Shown one piece after another: positions 1-11,885 of a stretch of 64,000 nucleotides of DNA (positions are counted from its first letter, which is position 1; every line of letters starts with the position of its first letter). Origin of the DNA: Pachyseris speciosa. Its lineage: Eukaryota > Cnidaria > Anthozoa > Scleractinia > Pachyseridae. Made by a program: the position numbers and the translations under genes. The notes beneath the pieces were generated by a model. It ran no database searches and was not told where the DNA came from. It was given only the letters and a program-made list of their open reading frames with translations. The stretch spans positions 25,001 to 89,000 of the forward strand of contig JAEMWC010000261.1 in NCBI GenBank assembly GCA_016490735.1, in the 5' to 3' direction.

Positions 1-919
1 TTCCCGTTTAGCTACCCGAGGAAACATTGTTATGGCAGCAAAAAAAAAATTTCTTTTTTAATGGGTCATCATTACAACGCATTATATGTAGCGTTGGTGA
101 CGGTGTGAGCTCGCAATCGTCAAGATGGATCAGCGAGGAAACAACAGACTCTCTTCCCAGACTCGTATGTCTATGGAACAAGGTTTCGGGAAAGTGGCGC
201 TGGGCCGTGCAGATGGGTATCGAACCAAGATTCTACAGGGTGAGGAAATATCCAATACGGATGAAAACTATGGTGATGTCGGCGTCTCCTTAGCTGAATT
301 AAAACCTCCAGCGACAATCGCAATTTCGTGAGTTTTCCTCACCACTGCTAAAAGCGCTGCTTATCGCTTCTAATATACTGTAAATTGATATCTCGTAAAC
401 ACATTCTTGGCATATTTGAAGCCCATTTACAGCCTTTATGCAGCGCTGATCGTGATTTCGTGGAATGTTCACGGCGCTGTCAAATCGCTGTTTAAGGCTG
501 TTAAACGGCTGCTTTTGCAGCCAAAATTTGCTACTGCTGCAGCCAGCCACTTCACAGCAGTTTTGGAGCGCTTCTTGAAGCTGTTTTGCAGCGCTGCAAC
601 AGCGCTGCACATTTCGTACGGGTACACCTCTTTCGCTGCTGCTAGGGGTTACATTCTATGTTTGCACTCCTTGAGTGAAATCCTAAATTCTGGCCATTTT
701 ACATTTAGTGGTAGGAAACTGAATTTTTTATTTTTTTATATTTGCCATCTATCAGGAATGTCACAGTAGTTATTAACACTTGCTGGGTTTCAAGCATTCC
801 ATCAATCACTTCTTGGCATCAGTTGAACACCAGTAAGCTCCACAATGTACTGTATAGTTTTTTTCAGATCATGTGTTGGGCTTATACATGTACATGTATC
901 TTGCAATGTTGTCTTTCAG
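1..919. other. Upstream intron or 5' region, no exon recognised
   Basis: No domain or convincing coding exon was found. Positions 425-610 are rich in GCAGCGCTG-like palindromic words and look like decayed foldback repeat. Open frames here match nothing I recognise. Confidence 0.4.
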
Positions 920-1144
920 TTAATCCTTGTGCTACAGTGAAGTGTGGTTTTTATTCTGACTGTGACATTGTCAATGGTAGCTTCACATGCGTCTGCCCAG
1001 GTTCAGGAAGCCATGAAAGTTGTAGTGATGAAAAGAAACCTGTATGTGGCTCTGATGGAAATATCTATGATAACATTTGCCACTTAATGAATACCTCCTG
1101 TCAGCAACAGGTGTTGATTCAGCCTGCAGTGCCAGAAAAGTGTG
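920..1144 (+). CDS. Exon 1: FS/Kazal module
   Basis: The exon runs from a CTTTCAG acceptor to a GTAAGA donor, phase 1-1. The product has the follistatin-like N part (VNPCATVKCGFYSDC) followed by a Kazal core with PVCGSDGNIYDNIC and a terminal EKC. All Kazal cysteines are present. It is the first domain of the gene visible in the window. Its last base G joins exon 2 or exon 3 equally well to give GAG (Glu). Confidence 0.88.
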
Positions 1145-1361
1145 GTAAGAAAGTTTTATTTTTGCTGTGTTGTCCTGAAGGTAAATATGTGCAATGAAGT
1201 TTGATGCCAGATTCTAAGGGGCCAGTCAGCCAATTAAAAATTAATATTATGTCAACAAAGAATCATGACTGGCCATCAGTCTGAGGATAAAATAAAATAA
1301 TGAAGTGCAACCCAGAGCCTGCATGTTGTTTGAGTTAATTATCCATTGTCTCACTAGCCCA

Positions 1362-1695
1362 TGTAACGTATGCGGCCGATACCGGCCAGCGGTATATACT
1401 TGTAGCGCATGCTCACAGGACTCACGCAATAAACAACATGGCTTCAGTATGTTACATGGTGTCAGAAGTGGGATTAACCTGAGGACATTGAACACTTGTT
1501 GAGTTCCGCTTTAATGATTCTAGAACATTACCTTATTGACTCTAGAACATTTAGAGTCTGCCTTCACCAGGCTTTGTTTCGTTGTTTCATATATGAGAAG
1601 AGAGATGTTACATATGCGGCCGATACCGGCCAGCGGTATATACTTGTAGCGCATGCTCACAGGACTCACGCAATAAACAACTTCAGTATGTTACA
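1362..1695 (+). mobile_element. TRIM: miniature LTR retrotransposon
   Basis: Two near-identical terminal repeats lie at 1362-1456 and 1606-1695. Both begin TGTNAC and end GTTACA, and the second lacks about 5 bases. Directly after the first comes TGGTGTCAGAAGTGGGAT (1457-1474), the exact complement of the 3' end of a eukaryotic tRNA-Leu including CCA, a primer binding site. A purine tract GAGAAGAGAGA (1595-1605) abuts the second LTR. GCCCA flanks both sides (1357-1361, 1696-1700), a 5-bp target-site duplication. The 149-bp interior codes for nothing recognisable. The structure fits a terminal-repeat retrotransposon in miniature, which must be moved by another element's proteins. Confidence 0.88.
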
Positions 1696-1770
1696 GCCCA
1701 CACTAAGAGGTACTACTATGAAAGGAAAATTAGGCATCATTATGAAGTACTTGTCTTTTACAATTTACAG

Positions 1771-2022
1771 AGGAGCATGTTGACGTGTGTGTCAATGTGA
1801 CATGCAGCCATCCTTTACAGAAATGTAAATTAACAGATGAAGGCAATCCTGTTTGTGAATGTAAAGATAGTCAACATGTATGTACCAGTGAGTATGCACC
1901 AGTGTGTGGAACTGATGGCAAAACATATTCCAACAAGTGCAGGATGGACACTCAAACATGTGAAGAAAACAAGATTGTCTTTGTGGACTATCAAGGGGAG
2001 TGCAAAGAAGGGCATGGCAATT
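1771..2022 (+). CDS. Exon 2: FS/Kazal module (possible alternative exon)
   Basis: The exon has acceptor TTTACAG and donor GTAAGT, phase 1-1. It encodes VCVNVTCSHPLQKC, then a complete Kazal core around APVCGTDGKTYSNKC ending GEC, plus a short charged tail. It ends with T. Joined to exon 4 this gives TGT (Cys). Joined to exon 3 through that exon's best acceptor it gives TAG. It may therefore be used instead of exon 3. Confidence 0.85.
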
Positions 2023-3026
2023 GTAAGTAAATTCAGCCATTTTACTCATGGCAACTTCTCTCCCACCCCCCACCCACCACCCCAAATAAAAAAATATGAA
2101 ATAAATAAAATTAATACATACAAACATGCCTACATTAAAATAATTTGTACCATGACAAATCTGATTTGTAGTTAGCATGAAATTAATAATATATCAGTGA
2201 TGATGATGGTGGTGATGATGCGCATGATGATAAATTTCCCTTGTTATAGAGCACATTGAGAATTATTTGCTAGCCCTGCATTAATAAGGGCAATAATGTT
2301 TGAAAATAAAAGTCCTGGAAAAATGACAGTGGTTAGAAGACAATCGACATATTTTAAATTAAATTGAAATGACTTGGACAACATCATAGCTCTGTATGAA
2401 TGTACATGTATGCATGTATGCATGTCTTCTGAAACTAAGTTCCATAGGTTTGGTGTCACAAAACAAATGCGCAAAGAAAGGATTGGCCAGCACGCATATC
2501 AAAATAATGTAATATCTGAGGTACTCATTCAAAGGACTTTTTAGGAGCTCAAATCTGAGATTAAGTTGCATATTTTTGGTTGGGCTTAAATTAGTTTCAT
2601 ATGGGCTCTCCTTGTGTTAAAAAAAGAGACAGTACATGTACCAGTGGACAGTGGACCAATGGACAGATCAGAACCTTTCATTCAAGTGTTTGGTCGACAG
2701 GATTTCATCCACACACTGTAACAAGGAGGGATGCACAACTTAGGGTGTGGTTTTGGCAAGGGAACGATATGGATGCAAAGTCACTATGACCAGTGGAAAT
2801 AATTTTATGCAGTGCACACAGAATTTCTCTGCAGCTGCAGCTGTAACATGGATTTGATATAAACTTTGATGACTTTGCTTTACATTATTATTCTTGCTAC
2901 TGGATGTAAATATCGATCCTACCCAAAAATCGTCATGGGATGCGTGATACCACCCATTAAACATAAGTGTTAGAATAAAGGATTGATATGTCAGTAAAGA
3001 TCAATTTACATGTATTAAAGTTTCAG
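2023..3026. other. Intron 2, no element recognised
   Basis: I see no exon-like domain. A short GAT/GGT-rich simple repeat lies at about 2196-2232. The 3' end offers two acceptors, TTAAAG at 3020 and TTTCAG at 3026. Which one is used decides whether exon 3 can follow exon 2. Confidence 0.5.
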
Positions 3027-3233
3027 AGTTATGTTCCCACGTCAACTGCAGCCATCACCTGGCAAGGTGTAGAGTCACAAACAAGACTGCAACTTGTGTC
3101 TGTCCTAATATCATGACATTGCAATACAATCCAGTATGTGGCTCAGATGGAGTAACATACCCAAGCCCAGGAGCATTAGGTATTGCTTCCTGTGAGAGTG
3201 GAGGTGCTGTTTCTAAGCGCCACAGTGGAGAAT
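3027..3233 (+). CDS. Exon 3: FS/Kazal module lacking one cysteine pair
   Basis: The exon has acceptor TTTCAG and donor GTGAGT, phase 1-1. The module begins ELCSHVNCSHHLARC and has PVCGSDGVTYPS. The Kazal cysteine before PVC and the one in the TYxNxC position are both missing (CPNIMTLQYNPVC; TYPSPGALGIASC). In Kazal domains these are C2 and C4, which bond to each other. A six-base upstream acceptor (exon from 3021) would also keep the frame. The exon ends in T and joins exon 4 as TGT. Confidence 0.8.
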
Positions 3234-4002
3234 GTGAGTTACTATTGAATTTATATATTTATAAGGTAATCCTCAAAGTACTGTCAAAATTTGATGGTCT
3301 GTACACATGCTCTGTGAATTAACTCTGACAAAAATGCTCAAACAGCATCGCACAATTGATTTAAGAGAACAGTGAATGGTTCAAATATCAGTCCATACTT
3401 TTCTTTTTTTTTTCCAATATTAGATATGGGTCTCAGGTGACCATACATGTAGTTTGTGCTAAAATTTAATTCCTTGGTGGGCTCTTTATTTCTTATTGCT
3501 AAATGTTAGCCAGGATGTTGACAGGGACAGTATTTTTTTTAATTTTATTTATTTGTTTCCCCAATTTCAAAAAATATTACAATAGCCATGTTACATTATA
3601 ATCAAAGTTGGTGGAATGATGGCAACAGTGTGGAGCCATTTACATTGTACAGTGGGCCATTGTAATAAAAACAATAACTTGTAATTATTACACAAGTCAT
3701 ATAATAACAAGAAAATATGAAACAGAGTGGTTGAGGCTATGGCAGATGTTACATTTCAGACACTAAACAGTGAGTTATTTTAAAGAAAAATGTAATATCT
3801 AAATGTTCATGTCAATACTTTACAGGACATGAAGAGGGTCTAGGGCATATATATGCTTCTGTACTGCTACAGTTTTACAAAATGAAATTTCTGATCTTTA
3901 TCTAATTTGATTTTGGGTTCTTTTGTGAGTGAAAGGTTTATAAGTGAGTCCTGAATCACTCTGACTTTACACTTGTGTTGATAATAATGTTGTCATTGTC
4001 AG
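3234..4002. other. Intron 3, nothing recognised
   Basis: AT-rich intron sequence with short T runs near 3405 and 3530. No domain, RNA or repeat structure was recognised. Confidence 0.4.
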
Positions 4003-4227
4003 GTTTCAAGTTAGCTGACCCATGTGAAGTGACCCTTTGTAGTCACAAGCGTCACAGATGTGAAGTTGAGAATGGCACAGCTGTGTGTGTTTGTAACATG
4101 GCATGTACACTGGAGTACGTCCCAGTATGTGCTTCTGATAACAAGACGTACCCCAACTATTGCGCCCTGGAGGTTGCAGCATGTGAGAGTGGTGAAAGTC
4201 TTAGAGTTATAAAACCAGGAAAATGTG
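4003..4227 (+). CDS. Exon 4: FS/Kazal module
   Basis: The exon has acceptor TTGTCAG and donor GTAAGG, phase 1-1. It encodes FKLADPCEVTLCSHKRHRC and a Kazal core with PVCASDNKTYPNYC ending PGKC. The usual CGSDG is CASDN here. Its nearest look-alike in the window is exon 27, which shares the CSHKRHxC and CASD features. Confidence 0.87.
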
Positions 4228-4651
4228 GTAAGGTCACAAAGTTGATGTACATGCTGTTTGCACTTAGCACATTACTTTCTCATGTCACTTGTTTTAGTAG
4301 AATGACATTATGAAATGGAGAAAAATTAAATATTTTGTGAGTGCTGATGTTGTTGTCTAAATTAATGAAATAAAAATAAATTAAATTTAGAATTGAAACT
4401 TTACAAAAGGTACAATGGAAAAGAAAACGGTTACTCTGAAATTGTCCATTGACAACTACAAATTACAAAAAAAAATAGAAATTAAGGCATATTTTTCTTC
4501 TTTTCAATTAAAAAAGGCACTCAACCAGTTTTCCAAGATGTCACAGCTTTTGCATTCTGTCAAACTGTTGTCCATGTTTTTCATTGGTTAATTCATATAT
4601 TCTTTTCCAAGGCCTTTGCATTTCCACTAAATTGTTAATGTTTTGTCTCAG
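4228..4651. other. Intron 4, nothing recognised
   Basis: AT-rich sequence with no domain or repeat structure that I recognise. Confidence 0.4.
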
Positions 4652-4816
4652 ATGGAATTGCTGCCAATGTCCATTATGTCTGTCCTCAACCGTGGAAAGG
4701 TCATGATGGAATTTGTGACCTTAGAGGAGACATGTGCCAGAGTAATGCTGATTGTGAAGTACAGGGTGGAGGCAAGTGCTGCTTTAATGGCTGCCAGAAT
4801 GACTGTGTTCAGTTTG
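4652..4816 (+). CDS. Exon 5: WAP domain
   Basis: The exon has acceptor TGTCTCAG and donor GTAAGT, phase 1-1. Eight cysteines sit in the whey-acidic-protein four-disulfide pattern: VCPQPW, GIC, DMC, ADC, KCC, NGC and NDC. WAP domains are typically serine-protease inhibitors. This one is not close in sequence to the later WAP cluster. Confidence 0.85.
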
Positions 4817-5032
4817 GTAAGTTGAATCCCCATCTTTGTCCATTTATAAGGAAATCTCATTTCAACTCCGAACAGGGGAATGAAACAAAGCAGAAAATTG
4901 CATGCTTTCTCTCAATGTGTCTTTACAGTACATCTTCAGCAAAATTCTGTTCTCGCTTCCACGTCTGCAATATTTTTATGTCCACTCATACTTAATCTTG
5001 CATTCTTATGATGCTTAAATTCTGTTCAAATT

Positions 5033-5236
5033 TAGTATAAATCTACTAGCATTCTATCATAAGTGCCGTTCTTTTATTGGCTATGCTACTTGCTATCTAG
5101 TTTGTTGTAGATAGTGAAAGCGAGGGGTGGTTGTCAACAAAATGGCGGCCCTTTCTTTGCATTTTCAAAGTGTAAGCGAGGAGGATTTAGATAATTTACT
5201 TGACCAGGCAATTCCAGAGAAGTAAATTTATACTAA
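5033..5236 (+). mobile_element. MITE with TAGTATAAATCTACTAG termini, copy 1
   Basis: TAGTATAAATCTACTAG at 5033-5049 is answered by the inverted, slightly diverged form at 5221-5235. The interior (AAAATGGCGGCC, GCGAGGGG) matches, in reverse, the outer parts of the larger copy at 38024-38742. No coding capacity is seen, so this is a non-autonomous DNA element. Confidence 0.65.
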
Positions 5237-5946
5237 AACATTTATATTGTTTGCCCTCGATTTCTATGTGTGATAGTTGATTCGGGCTGCACTCTCATCA
5301 GTTATCACAAGCTCGTAATGTAATTGTCAGTTATTACATATTGGAGCAACGTATTACCCCAAGTTACTGCTCCCCAGTTTGAGTAGTTATTTGGGTTGGT
5401 TAGTTGACATGATATTGAATTTAGTGGCAAGTATTTTGGTATCTACTGCAAATCCTCTACGAAGGAAGCTTGCAACAGTTTTTGGGCTTCAGGTGTACAA
5501 TTTGAAATCAACATTACCCATATGTTAGACAGACTATTTGACTTCCTAATGATACAATGATATATCGTATTTCATTGCATGGTTTCCAAGTAACAGCTGT
5601 TGCCATCTTCAGCCTTACAGGTCGTTTTGTCGGTTGGCTGCTTACATTTACATCACAAACCACAAACATTGGAAATTAGGCTGCACTGTATATTGTTTTT
5701 GTAATGTATTCTATCAATAACTGACAGTAGTTAGAGATAAAATCCGTTAAAAGAGCACCCCTGGCCATGCCGCCAACTCCTCAGGCAGTTGATCAATAAT
5801 GTTCTACGGTGATGGACCCAGAACATTGACAGATTTTGATGTTTCTTTGTGCCACTTACCGTCATAAAAAAGGTTGAGACCCTGGACACCTCTTGTTCGT
5901 TTTAGCGAATGAATGAATTAATGAATATAGCTTTGTCATATTCTAG

Positions 5947-6060
5947 GTGCTCTTAACTGCTCTGAGGAATGTCACCCCAATGCACAGTGCTTTGATTTTA
6001 ATGGTGTCCACCAATGTGTTTGTAATCAAGGTTTTGAAGGAGATGGAATAGAGTGCGCAG
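5947..6060 (+). CDS. Exon 6: EGF-like domain
   Basis: The exon has acceptor ATTCTAG and donor GTAAAG, phase 1-1, 38 codons. Six cysteines follow the EGF spacing, with CVCNQGFEGDGIEC near the end, the typical G-F-x-G-D-G turn. It is the only EGF domain found in the gene. Confidence 0.85.
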
Positions 6061-8829
6061 GTAAAGTATAGTTCTGTATTTGTTTTTCATTATCATTCCG
6101 CTTTTCGTTGATACTTAAGTATAAATTCAGTCTGTGTGTGCACTATCTGTAGAATTCAAATGCTCTGCTTTGGACGGTTTCATATTGAGTGTTGTAAAAG
6201 GGGAATAGTAATCTTTTTTTACCCATAGTAATTGTAAGCAAGATAATATGCAGTTTACATCCCAAAACAAATACAAGTTAAGATGACGCATTTGACGCTC
6301 TGAAAAGCACATATGTGATGAGTCATGACTAGTTCTAGAGTAACAGCGTCGTGGAATAACCTTGTTTTTTTTGTCAAAATTTGTTACTTGGGCCATAAGT
6401 CACCGAATGTTTCTGTTTTGGGGTCACAACTCTTGAGTGCATGTGAATCTTGCCATTTAGCACGACTATACAGCTGGTCGACAATCTTGGAAATGTGTTT
6501 TCAGCATCCACATTCGTTTCTGTTTCCTGCAAAAGATGGTTCAATAACTGTCACTTCAGGGGTTTCTCTAACAGTATGTCGAATTCTAAACCATTCACTA
6601 AGCATTTCCTTTCTCAAACAGTGAGCAGAAATATCCTTCGAACAGCTCAAGCATTGTATGTAGTCATTTGGGTGAAATAGACTATTTTCATCTCATTAGC
6701 TATGCTTCATGTGCATGGTCAAGGAGACATGGCTTGCTCCTCTTGTGCTTGAATCCTTCCTGGGGCGCATATGATAGTAGGGAACTTAAGCAATAGGGAC
6801 TTTAAGATAAGGTGACTACAGACCACGAAGTACAGTTGGACGTGTGCTTCCTGCGTCTACTGCACTGGGCCGAGCACAGAGGTGACAGTGTGAAAATACA
6901 AAGTTGACAGACTATAGACTGCGGACTATGGTAAAATCGACAGAGTTTGACATTTTTGGTTTCCTTTAGAAATGTCTTTCCAAAAGTTCTGAGATTCGCT
7001 TGTCTATAGTTTGGCAGATGAATTAATAGACGAGGAGGAGTTTCATTTGGCAAAAGTTGTCGGTCACGACTGCGATTTCATAAAAACAAATGTAGCCTAA
7101 AATAACTTGCTTCTCTGAGGCCATAAACTCATTAGAATTGACTAAAACAAGTAGTAGTTTCTCTCTCAAGAAACGGTTGTTTTAAAGAAGTATGAAATAA
7201 TAATTTACCTACCTTTTTCTCGCGTTTTTAACCTCTCCAATTCCATTACGTCTTTCGTAATCATCTTAAAGTCCCTAATGACTACGCTGACGGCAGCGAA
7301 AACATCATTTCAAAATATAACGTCTCTTTCTATAACTCTTTCCCGATTATTCTGATTTATTTAACTTGGAAATATGTCCAGGAACTAAATTACTAAAAAC
7401 AACTTCAAAATAAGGAAAAAGAAAGAAATATTTGCTGCCATGCGTTCACGTTCTCAAGTAAACATAAAATTTGGTCATTTCATGTTGTTGTTTAGCAGAG
7501 GAAAAGAAAATTAAATGTACCAAAATGCAAAATGCACATGCAGAGCCATTGTCTTTTTTCTAAACCATTCGCTAAGCATTACCTTTCTCAAACAGTGAGC
7601 AGAAATATCCTTCGAGCAGCTCGAGCATTGTTTGTAGTTATTTGGGTCATATGAACTATTTTCATCTCATTAAGCCTATTGTTTAGTGGCGTTCTTGTTG
7701 CTGTCACCATTTTTTGAGTGGCCGTCGCTATGGCGCTTCGTCTCTTCTCGGCCAGAGGAAGAAACAATGAGACAAGTAAATAAATAAATTTTTTACCACC
7801 GCTGACGGGGCTTGAACGCGCAACCCTCAGATCTCAACGCTCATTGTCCGCTCTTTATCCGATTGCGCCACTTGATCATCAGTTCTGTTAGCGAGAGAAT
7901 TTTGTAGTAATTAACCTCACTGGGTTGGTCACGCATCGTCTCTTTAAAGGCCTTTTCAATAGAAATTGTAAAGGGTCACCTAAGTCAAGAATCGTTATCT
8001 GTAGTGAGAATTGAATTACTTCAATGTACATCCCATAGCAAAGGAATTTATTTGAGAGCGTTTGTTTTGACCGGTATTCAGAACACTGATGAGTTTTTAT
8101 TTTATTTTATTTTATTTTTTTTTTTCACAAATTCAGGAAAATCAAAGAATATACGTCAAGCGATTCGGAAGACTGTTATAGTTTTTAAACTCAACTTGTA
8201 GATTTCGATTGCCACTGATTTAGTTCATGTCATCGTCAATACTTGAGCTGTTAAGTGATTTTGCAATTTTACAGGAATGCATGTTGATGGATTGCCACTG
8301 ATTTAGTTCATGTCATCGTCAATACTTGAGCTGTTAAGTGATTTTGCAATTTTACAGGAATGCATGTTGATGGGGACTCTATGGATCTTCACTACAAACA
8401 AACAGACTCGAACACTGTTATAAGCACAATGCACTCTTTAACAAGGACAGACTTGTCTCTTCTTTTTACTATTAATTTTTAATTCTTAATGCATGTTTTT
8501 AATTCTTAGTTAGATGCACGGCCCCACAAGCAAATCTAGTGCTTTAATCACTATCGTGTCTAAGTAAAGGTGGTTGTTGTTGTTGTATTTTGTTTACCAC
8601 TAAATAAGGGATACACAATTTTGCAGGCCCAAGTTAAGGCTTTTTTAAAATTTTTACTGATGAATTTTACCATGTTAAAATAAAGTTATCTTATCTTTAT
8701 CTTTATCTTATCTTATCTTTAGCCTATTGTTCGTTTCATATAACACATGTTAAAAATACTGTGCAAACATGGATAAAGATAACCAATGAGATGAATTTTG
8801 TGACCATGTAGTGATGTACTTTTTTGCAG
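6061..8829. repeat. Intron 6: diverged repeats, tandem duplication, tRNA-like relic
   Basis: About 115 bp at 6584-6698 recurs at 7561-7671. An 82-bp block beginning GATTGCCACTGATTTAG occurs twice in tandem (about 8208 and 8290). The stretch 8320-8650 resembles 24360-24560 in another intron, so it belongs to a dispersed family. At about 7803-7885 (minus strand) box A-like GTGGCGCAATCGG and box B-like GCGTTCAAGCC suggest a tRNA-derived SINE head. A CTTAT-type microsatellite lies at 8685-8720. The rest was not recognised. Confidence 0.5.
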
Positions 8830-9039
8830 CTGACCCATGTAGTGTGAAGAAGTGTGAGCATTATGGTGTGTGTACAGAGTCCAATGGCGTTGGCAAATGT
8901 GTCTGTCCTAAAGGCTGTCCAAGAATCTTTGCACCAGTTTGTGGCTCTGATGGAAATGTTTATGACAATGAGTGTTTAATGAGAATGACATCATGTGAAG
9001 AGCAGAAAAAGATCACTTTGGCCAGTAAAGAAACCTGCA
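8830..9039 (+). CDS. Exon 7: FS/Kazal module
   Basis: The exon has acceptor TTTTGCAG and donor GTAAGT, phase 1-1. The sequence ADPCSVKKCEHYGVC is followed by a complete Kazal core containing APVCGSDGNVYDNEC. It joins the EGF exon upstream through GCT (Ala). Confidence 0.88.
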
Positions 9040-9059
9040 GTAAGTGCCAGTTGGTGTAT

Positions 9060-9895
9060 TAGATAGATAGATCAACCTTTATTGATTTATACCGCTCAGG
9101 GTAGCCCATTTCAGATGCAATCAATGGGAGCCCTGAGCACAACAATGTACTAAAACTACAATATACAAGTCATATAAGCATTACACTGGTACTGATAATA
9201 ATATAGATAGAAAACTATGTACAAATAAAAGATTTAAAAGTTAAATAAATACGAAATACCATTAAGATAGTTCGTTAAATAGAGTGCAACCATAGTAATA
9301 GAAAGATCTTTTTGCGATCTCAGTCCTCACAGCAGGCGGATGTAAAAGGTTGCTTTGTGTAGTAGCGTGCGCATGAATTGTATTATTACGTTTAAAATAT
9401 TGGGGACATACACCTTGCAGGCATTTCTTAACGAGTTTAAAAACAGATTTACGTTGGCGCTCCTCCAACGTGGGCCATTTCAGAATGTCCATTGCTGGGT
9501 TGCTGCGCACAGTTCTTGCAACTATTCTATCAGCCCGGTTTTGGAGGACTTCAAGGCCCCACACACTTACACAGTATTCTAAAATTGGCCTAATTAGACT
9601 ACAATAAACTATATTTGCACTCTCTCTAGTAAGGCTTCTACGAAGCATGCCGAGCATTCCTACGCGTTTTCCCGCCTTCGAAATAAGGTGCTTTATTTGC
9701 TCGTTCCAGCTAAGGCGGTCATCAATAACTATGCCGAGATAAGTGAAGTGAAAAACCCGCTTAATAACAATTGTTAGCGGAGCACCATGGTTAAGAAAAT
9801 ATGGTAACCCATCTGCTCGAGAAAATTTGGTTTTGGTCACCGTACGTCCGCCCCTCCATGTATGTGATGTGAAATGTCCCATTAATTGTGTGTTT
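9060..9895 (-). pseudogene. CR1/jockey-type LINE, 3' part (RT C-terminus and tail)
   Basis: On the minus strand, 9882-9262 encodes the region after the RT core: FTYLGIVIDDRLSWNEQI, then a thumb-like segment with LIRPILEYC. This is typical of jockey/CR1-group reverse transcriptases. The 3' end shows AATAAA-like sequence and a tandem ATCT tail near 9060-9080, as seen at CR1/L2-type ends. It continues the RT fragment at 10939-11600; about 1 kb of foreign DNA separates the two. Confidence 0.75.
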
Positions 9896-10946
9896 TAACC
9901 TGCGTTTTGTGTACATCTTTTTGTGTACATCTTGATATTAGACGTCAATGTTATGGCCAATTGACACCTGTCAAAACAAGGTATCCGCTAACCAGTAGTA
10001 CGTGACTATATCGCGGGCTCAAGTTAAGACCTCATCGAGGTCAGCTATTTTTTTGAAGTTGACCACTGACCAGGTACTGGTTTTTGATTGGATATTGTAT
10101 ACAATATTCAAATGCGCATTACAACACTTGCCAGGGGACTTTGCCAGACCGCTTATAGCGCAGTTAACAATTAGTGAAGTTGAGTTATGAGTGCCCCCGT
10201 AATGTCAATATCAAATTAAGACAGACACTAGGGGTGGTCACTGCCAGAGTTTTGTTACGTCCCTAGTGGTTCTTTTACGTCCCACAGAATCAGAGAATTA
10301 TGAAGAGTTGTGAGACGGGGCCTACGGTTTATCGTCCTTATCCGAGAAGACTAGAAAGTCTAACCATTTGTAGATGTCATTACAAAGGCAGCACTTTCTC
10401 CTTTCTCCGTTTGGTGGCTAAACGCGTAACAATGTTTGACCAAACAACGGACCAAGTGAGTCCAAAAAATGATTTTTGCGTATTATCGCTGAAATTTTCA
10501 ACGTTATGTGGGTTATTTGGTTGCTTTTTACCGTTTGTGTACCATTTGTTTGTTGGGGTGGCTAAACGATCAAACATTTGTTCGTAGTGCGAACTTTTGT
10601 TTGATTTAAATCAAACATGGAAAGCCATTTAATGTGATATTGTGAGAGGTGGCTAAACGTTCAAACATGCTCTTCCAACGATGTTGGATGAAAATATTTT
10701 ATCATTCTTAGATTGCTAAATTTTTTTTTCGAACAAACACGCGCGTCGACTGTATTGTTTTCTTGTAATGTTTTGAGGTTTTTGAACCACAGTCAATTCC
10801 TGTTGACTGCTCTAAACAAAATATTGGCACAAGGAGAGCCATGCGGTGTTGCTCTTAGGCTTGGCTACGTCTATATATTATTTATAGTGATAGAAAAAGA
10901 GTTTACAGCAGATACCGTAAAAGGGTTTAATAGAGCTTTTACGGTA
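9896..10946. mobile_element. Composite insertion splitting the LINE
   Basis: This stretch separates two parts of one reverse transcriptase. Positions 10100-10402 closely match part of the SINE at 46113-46578 (TTACGTCCCTAGTGGTTC and flanks). Sequences near 10415, 10558 and 10648 repeat GGTGGCTAAACG. The right edge, 10913-10946, is two inverted copies of the TACCGTAAAA terminal motif with almost nothing between, related to the element at 38791-40278. Exact boundaries are uncertain. Confidence 0.5.
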
Positions 10947-11600
10947 ATCTAGGGACGGTTCCAAAAAGCATAGCTTCAGTCTTTGTTACGTTAATAAACA
11001 GACTCTGAAAAGAAAGCCAGTGTTCAATTCCAGACAGTTCAGCATTCAGCTTGTCTTGAATGACAGAGGCTTGAGAGGATGAGCAGTATAAAACAGTATC
11101 ATCAGCGTACATCAAAATATTGCATTCGGACACTACTTCTGGTAAATCATTTATTTGTAGAATAAACAATAGATGTCCGAGGATAGAACCTTGAGGCACT
11201 CCAGAAGAGATGGCTTCCGGAGTAGAAGTCACCCCTTGAAACTCTACAACTTGAGTGCGGTTCGACAGGTTGTCCATAAACCAGCCATGCACAACCCCCA
11301 TATCCACAATCCCCAAATTGGAAAGCTTGTCCAGAAGTACCGCATGATCCAGTGTTGAAAGCTTTACGAAGGTCACCGGCACCAGTTAATTGACCTTGGT
11401 CCATGTTCCTACGAATAATTATTATCAGAAAAACTAAGAGCAGCGAATTCTGTCAAGTGACACTTCTGAAACCCGCACTGATAAGGGCTCAGGATCTTGT
11501 TTTGCTGAAGATATTTGCATAGTTGGATATGTACAGCCCGTTCTAAGACCTTGGATAGAACAGGTAAAATGGAAATCGGGTGATGCTTCACAGAAACCTA
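10939..11600 (-). pseudogene. CR1/jockey-type LINE, RT core fragment
   Basis: The minus strand encodes HHPISILPVLSKVLE at about 11590, then VPQGSILG and MYADDTVLY in 11382-10939. These are RT palm motifs, with the catalytic YADD intact. A frame break lies near 11400, and no endonuclease is present upstream, so the copy is 5'-truncated and dead. Its missing C-terminal part lies at 9262-9882. Confidence 0.8.
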
Positions 11601-11751
11601 TTAACTTTCAAGCTTCAAATAGGAAACTGTTGAGCAACTGTTCTGTATAGGTGGCGCTGTTTGTAAATATCAGAAATGCCGGTTTTTATAGTTCACTCCT
11701 TTTATAACTTTACTCATACCTGTCACATGTTATTGACAGAATTGTAAACAA

Positions 11752-11885
11752 TTTTATACCATGCCACAGAATACAGGGAAGCCATTGTATATTCTTTGGT
11801 ATAACACCCAACATTCCCTTCCTGCGTGGGGCCTATGTTGCCTTTATGGTATAGGACTATTTATTTTCTGTGGCATGGTATAAAA
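11752..11885. mobile_element. Small foldback/MITE
   Basis: The 20-bp arm TTTTATACCATGCCACAGAA at 11752-11771 is repeated inverted at 11866-11885, enclosing about 94 bp. No coding sequence is present. The next 500 bp up to exon 8 showed nothing else. Confidence 0.55.

Noticed and set aside
2244..2789. Extra exon between exons 2 and 3 that would avoid the TAG junction
   Set aside because: I searched all frames for Kazal, WAP, EGF or Kunitz cysteine patterns and saw none, although a small non-domain exon cannot be excluded.
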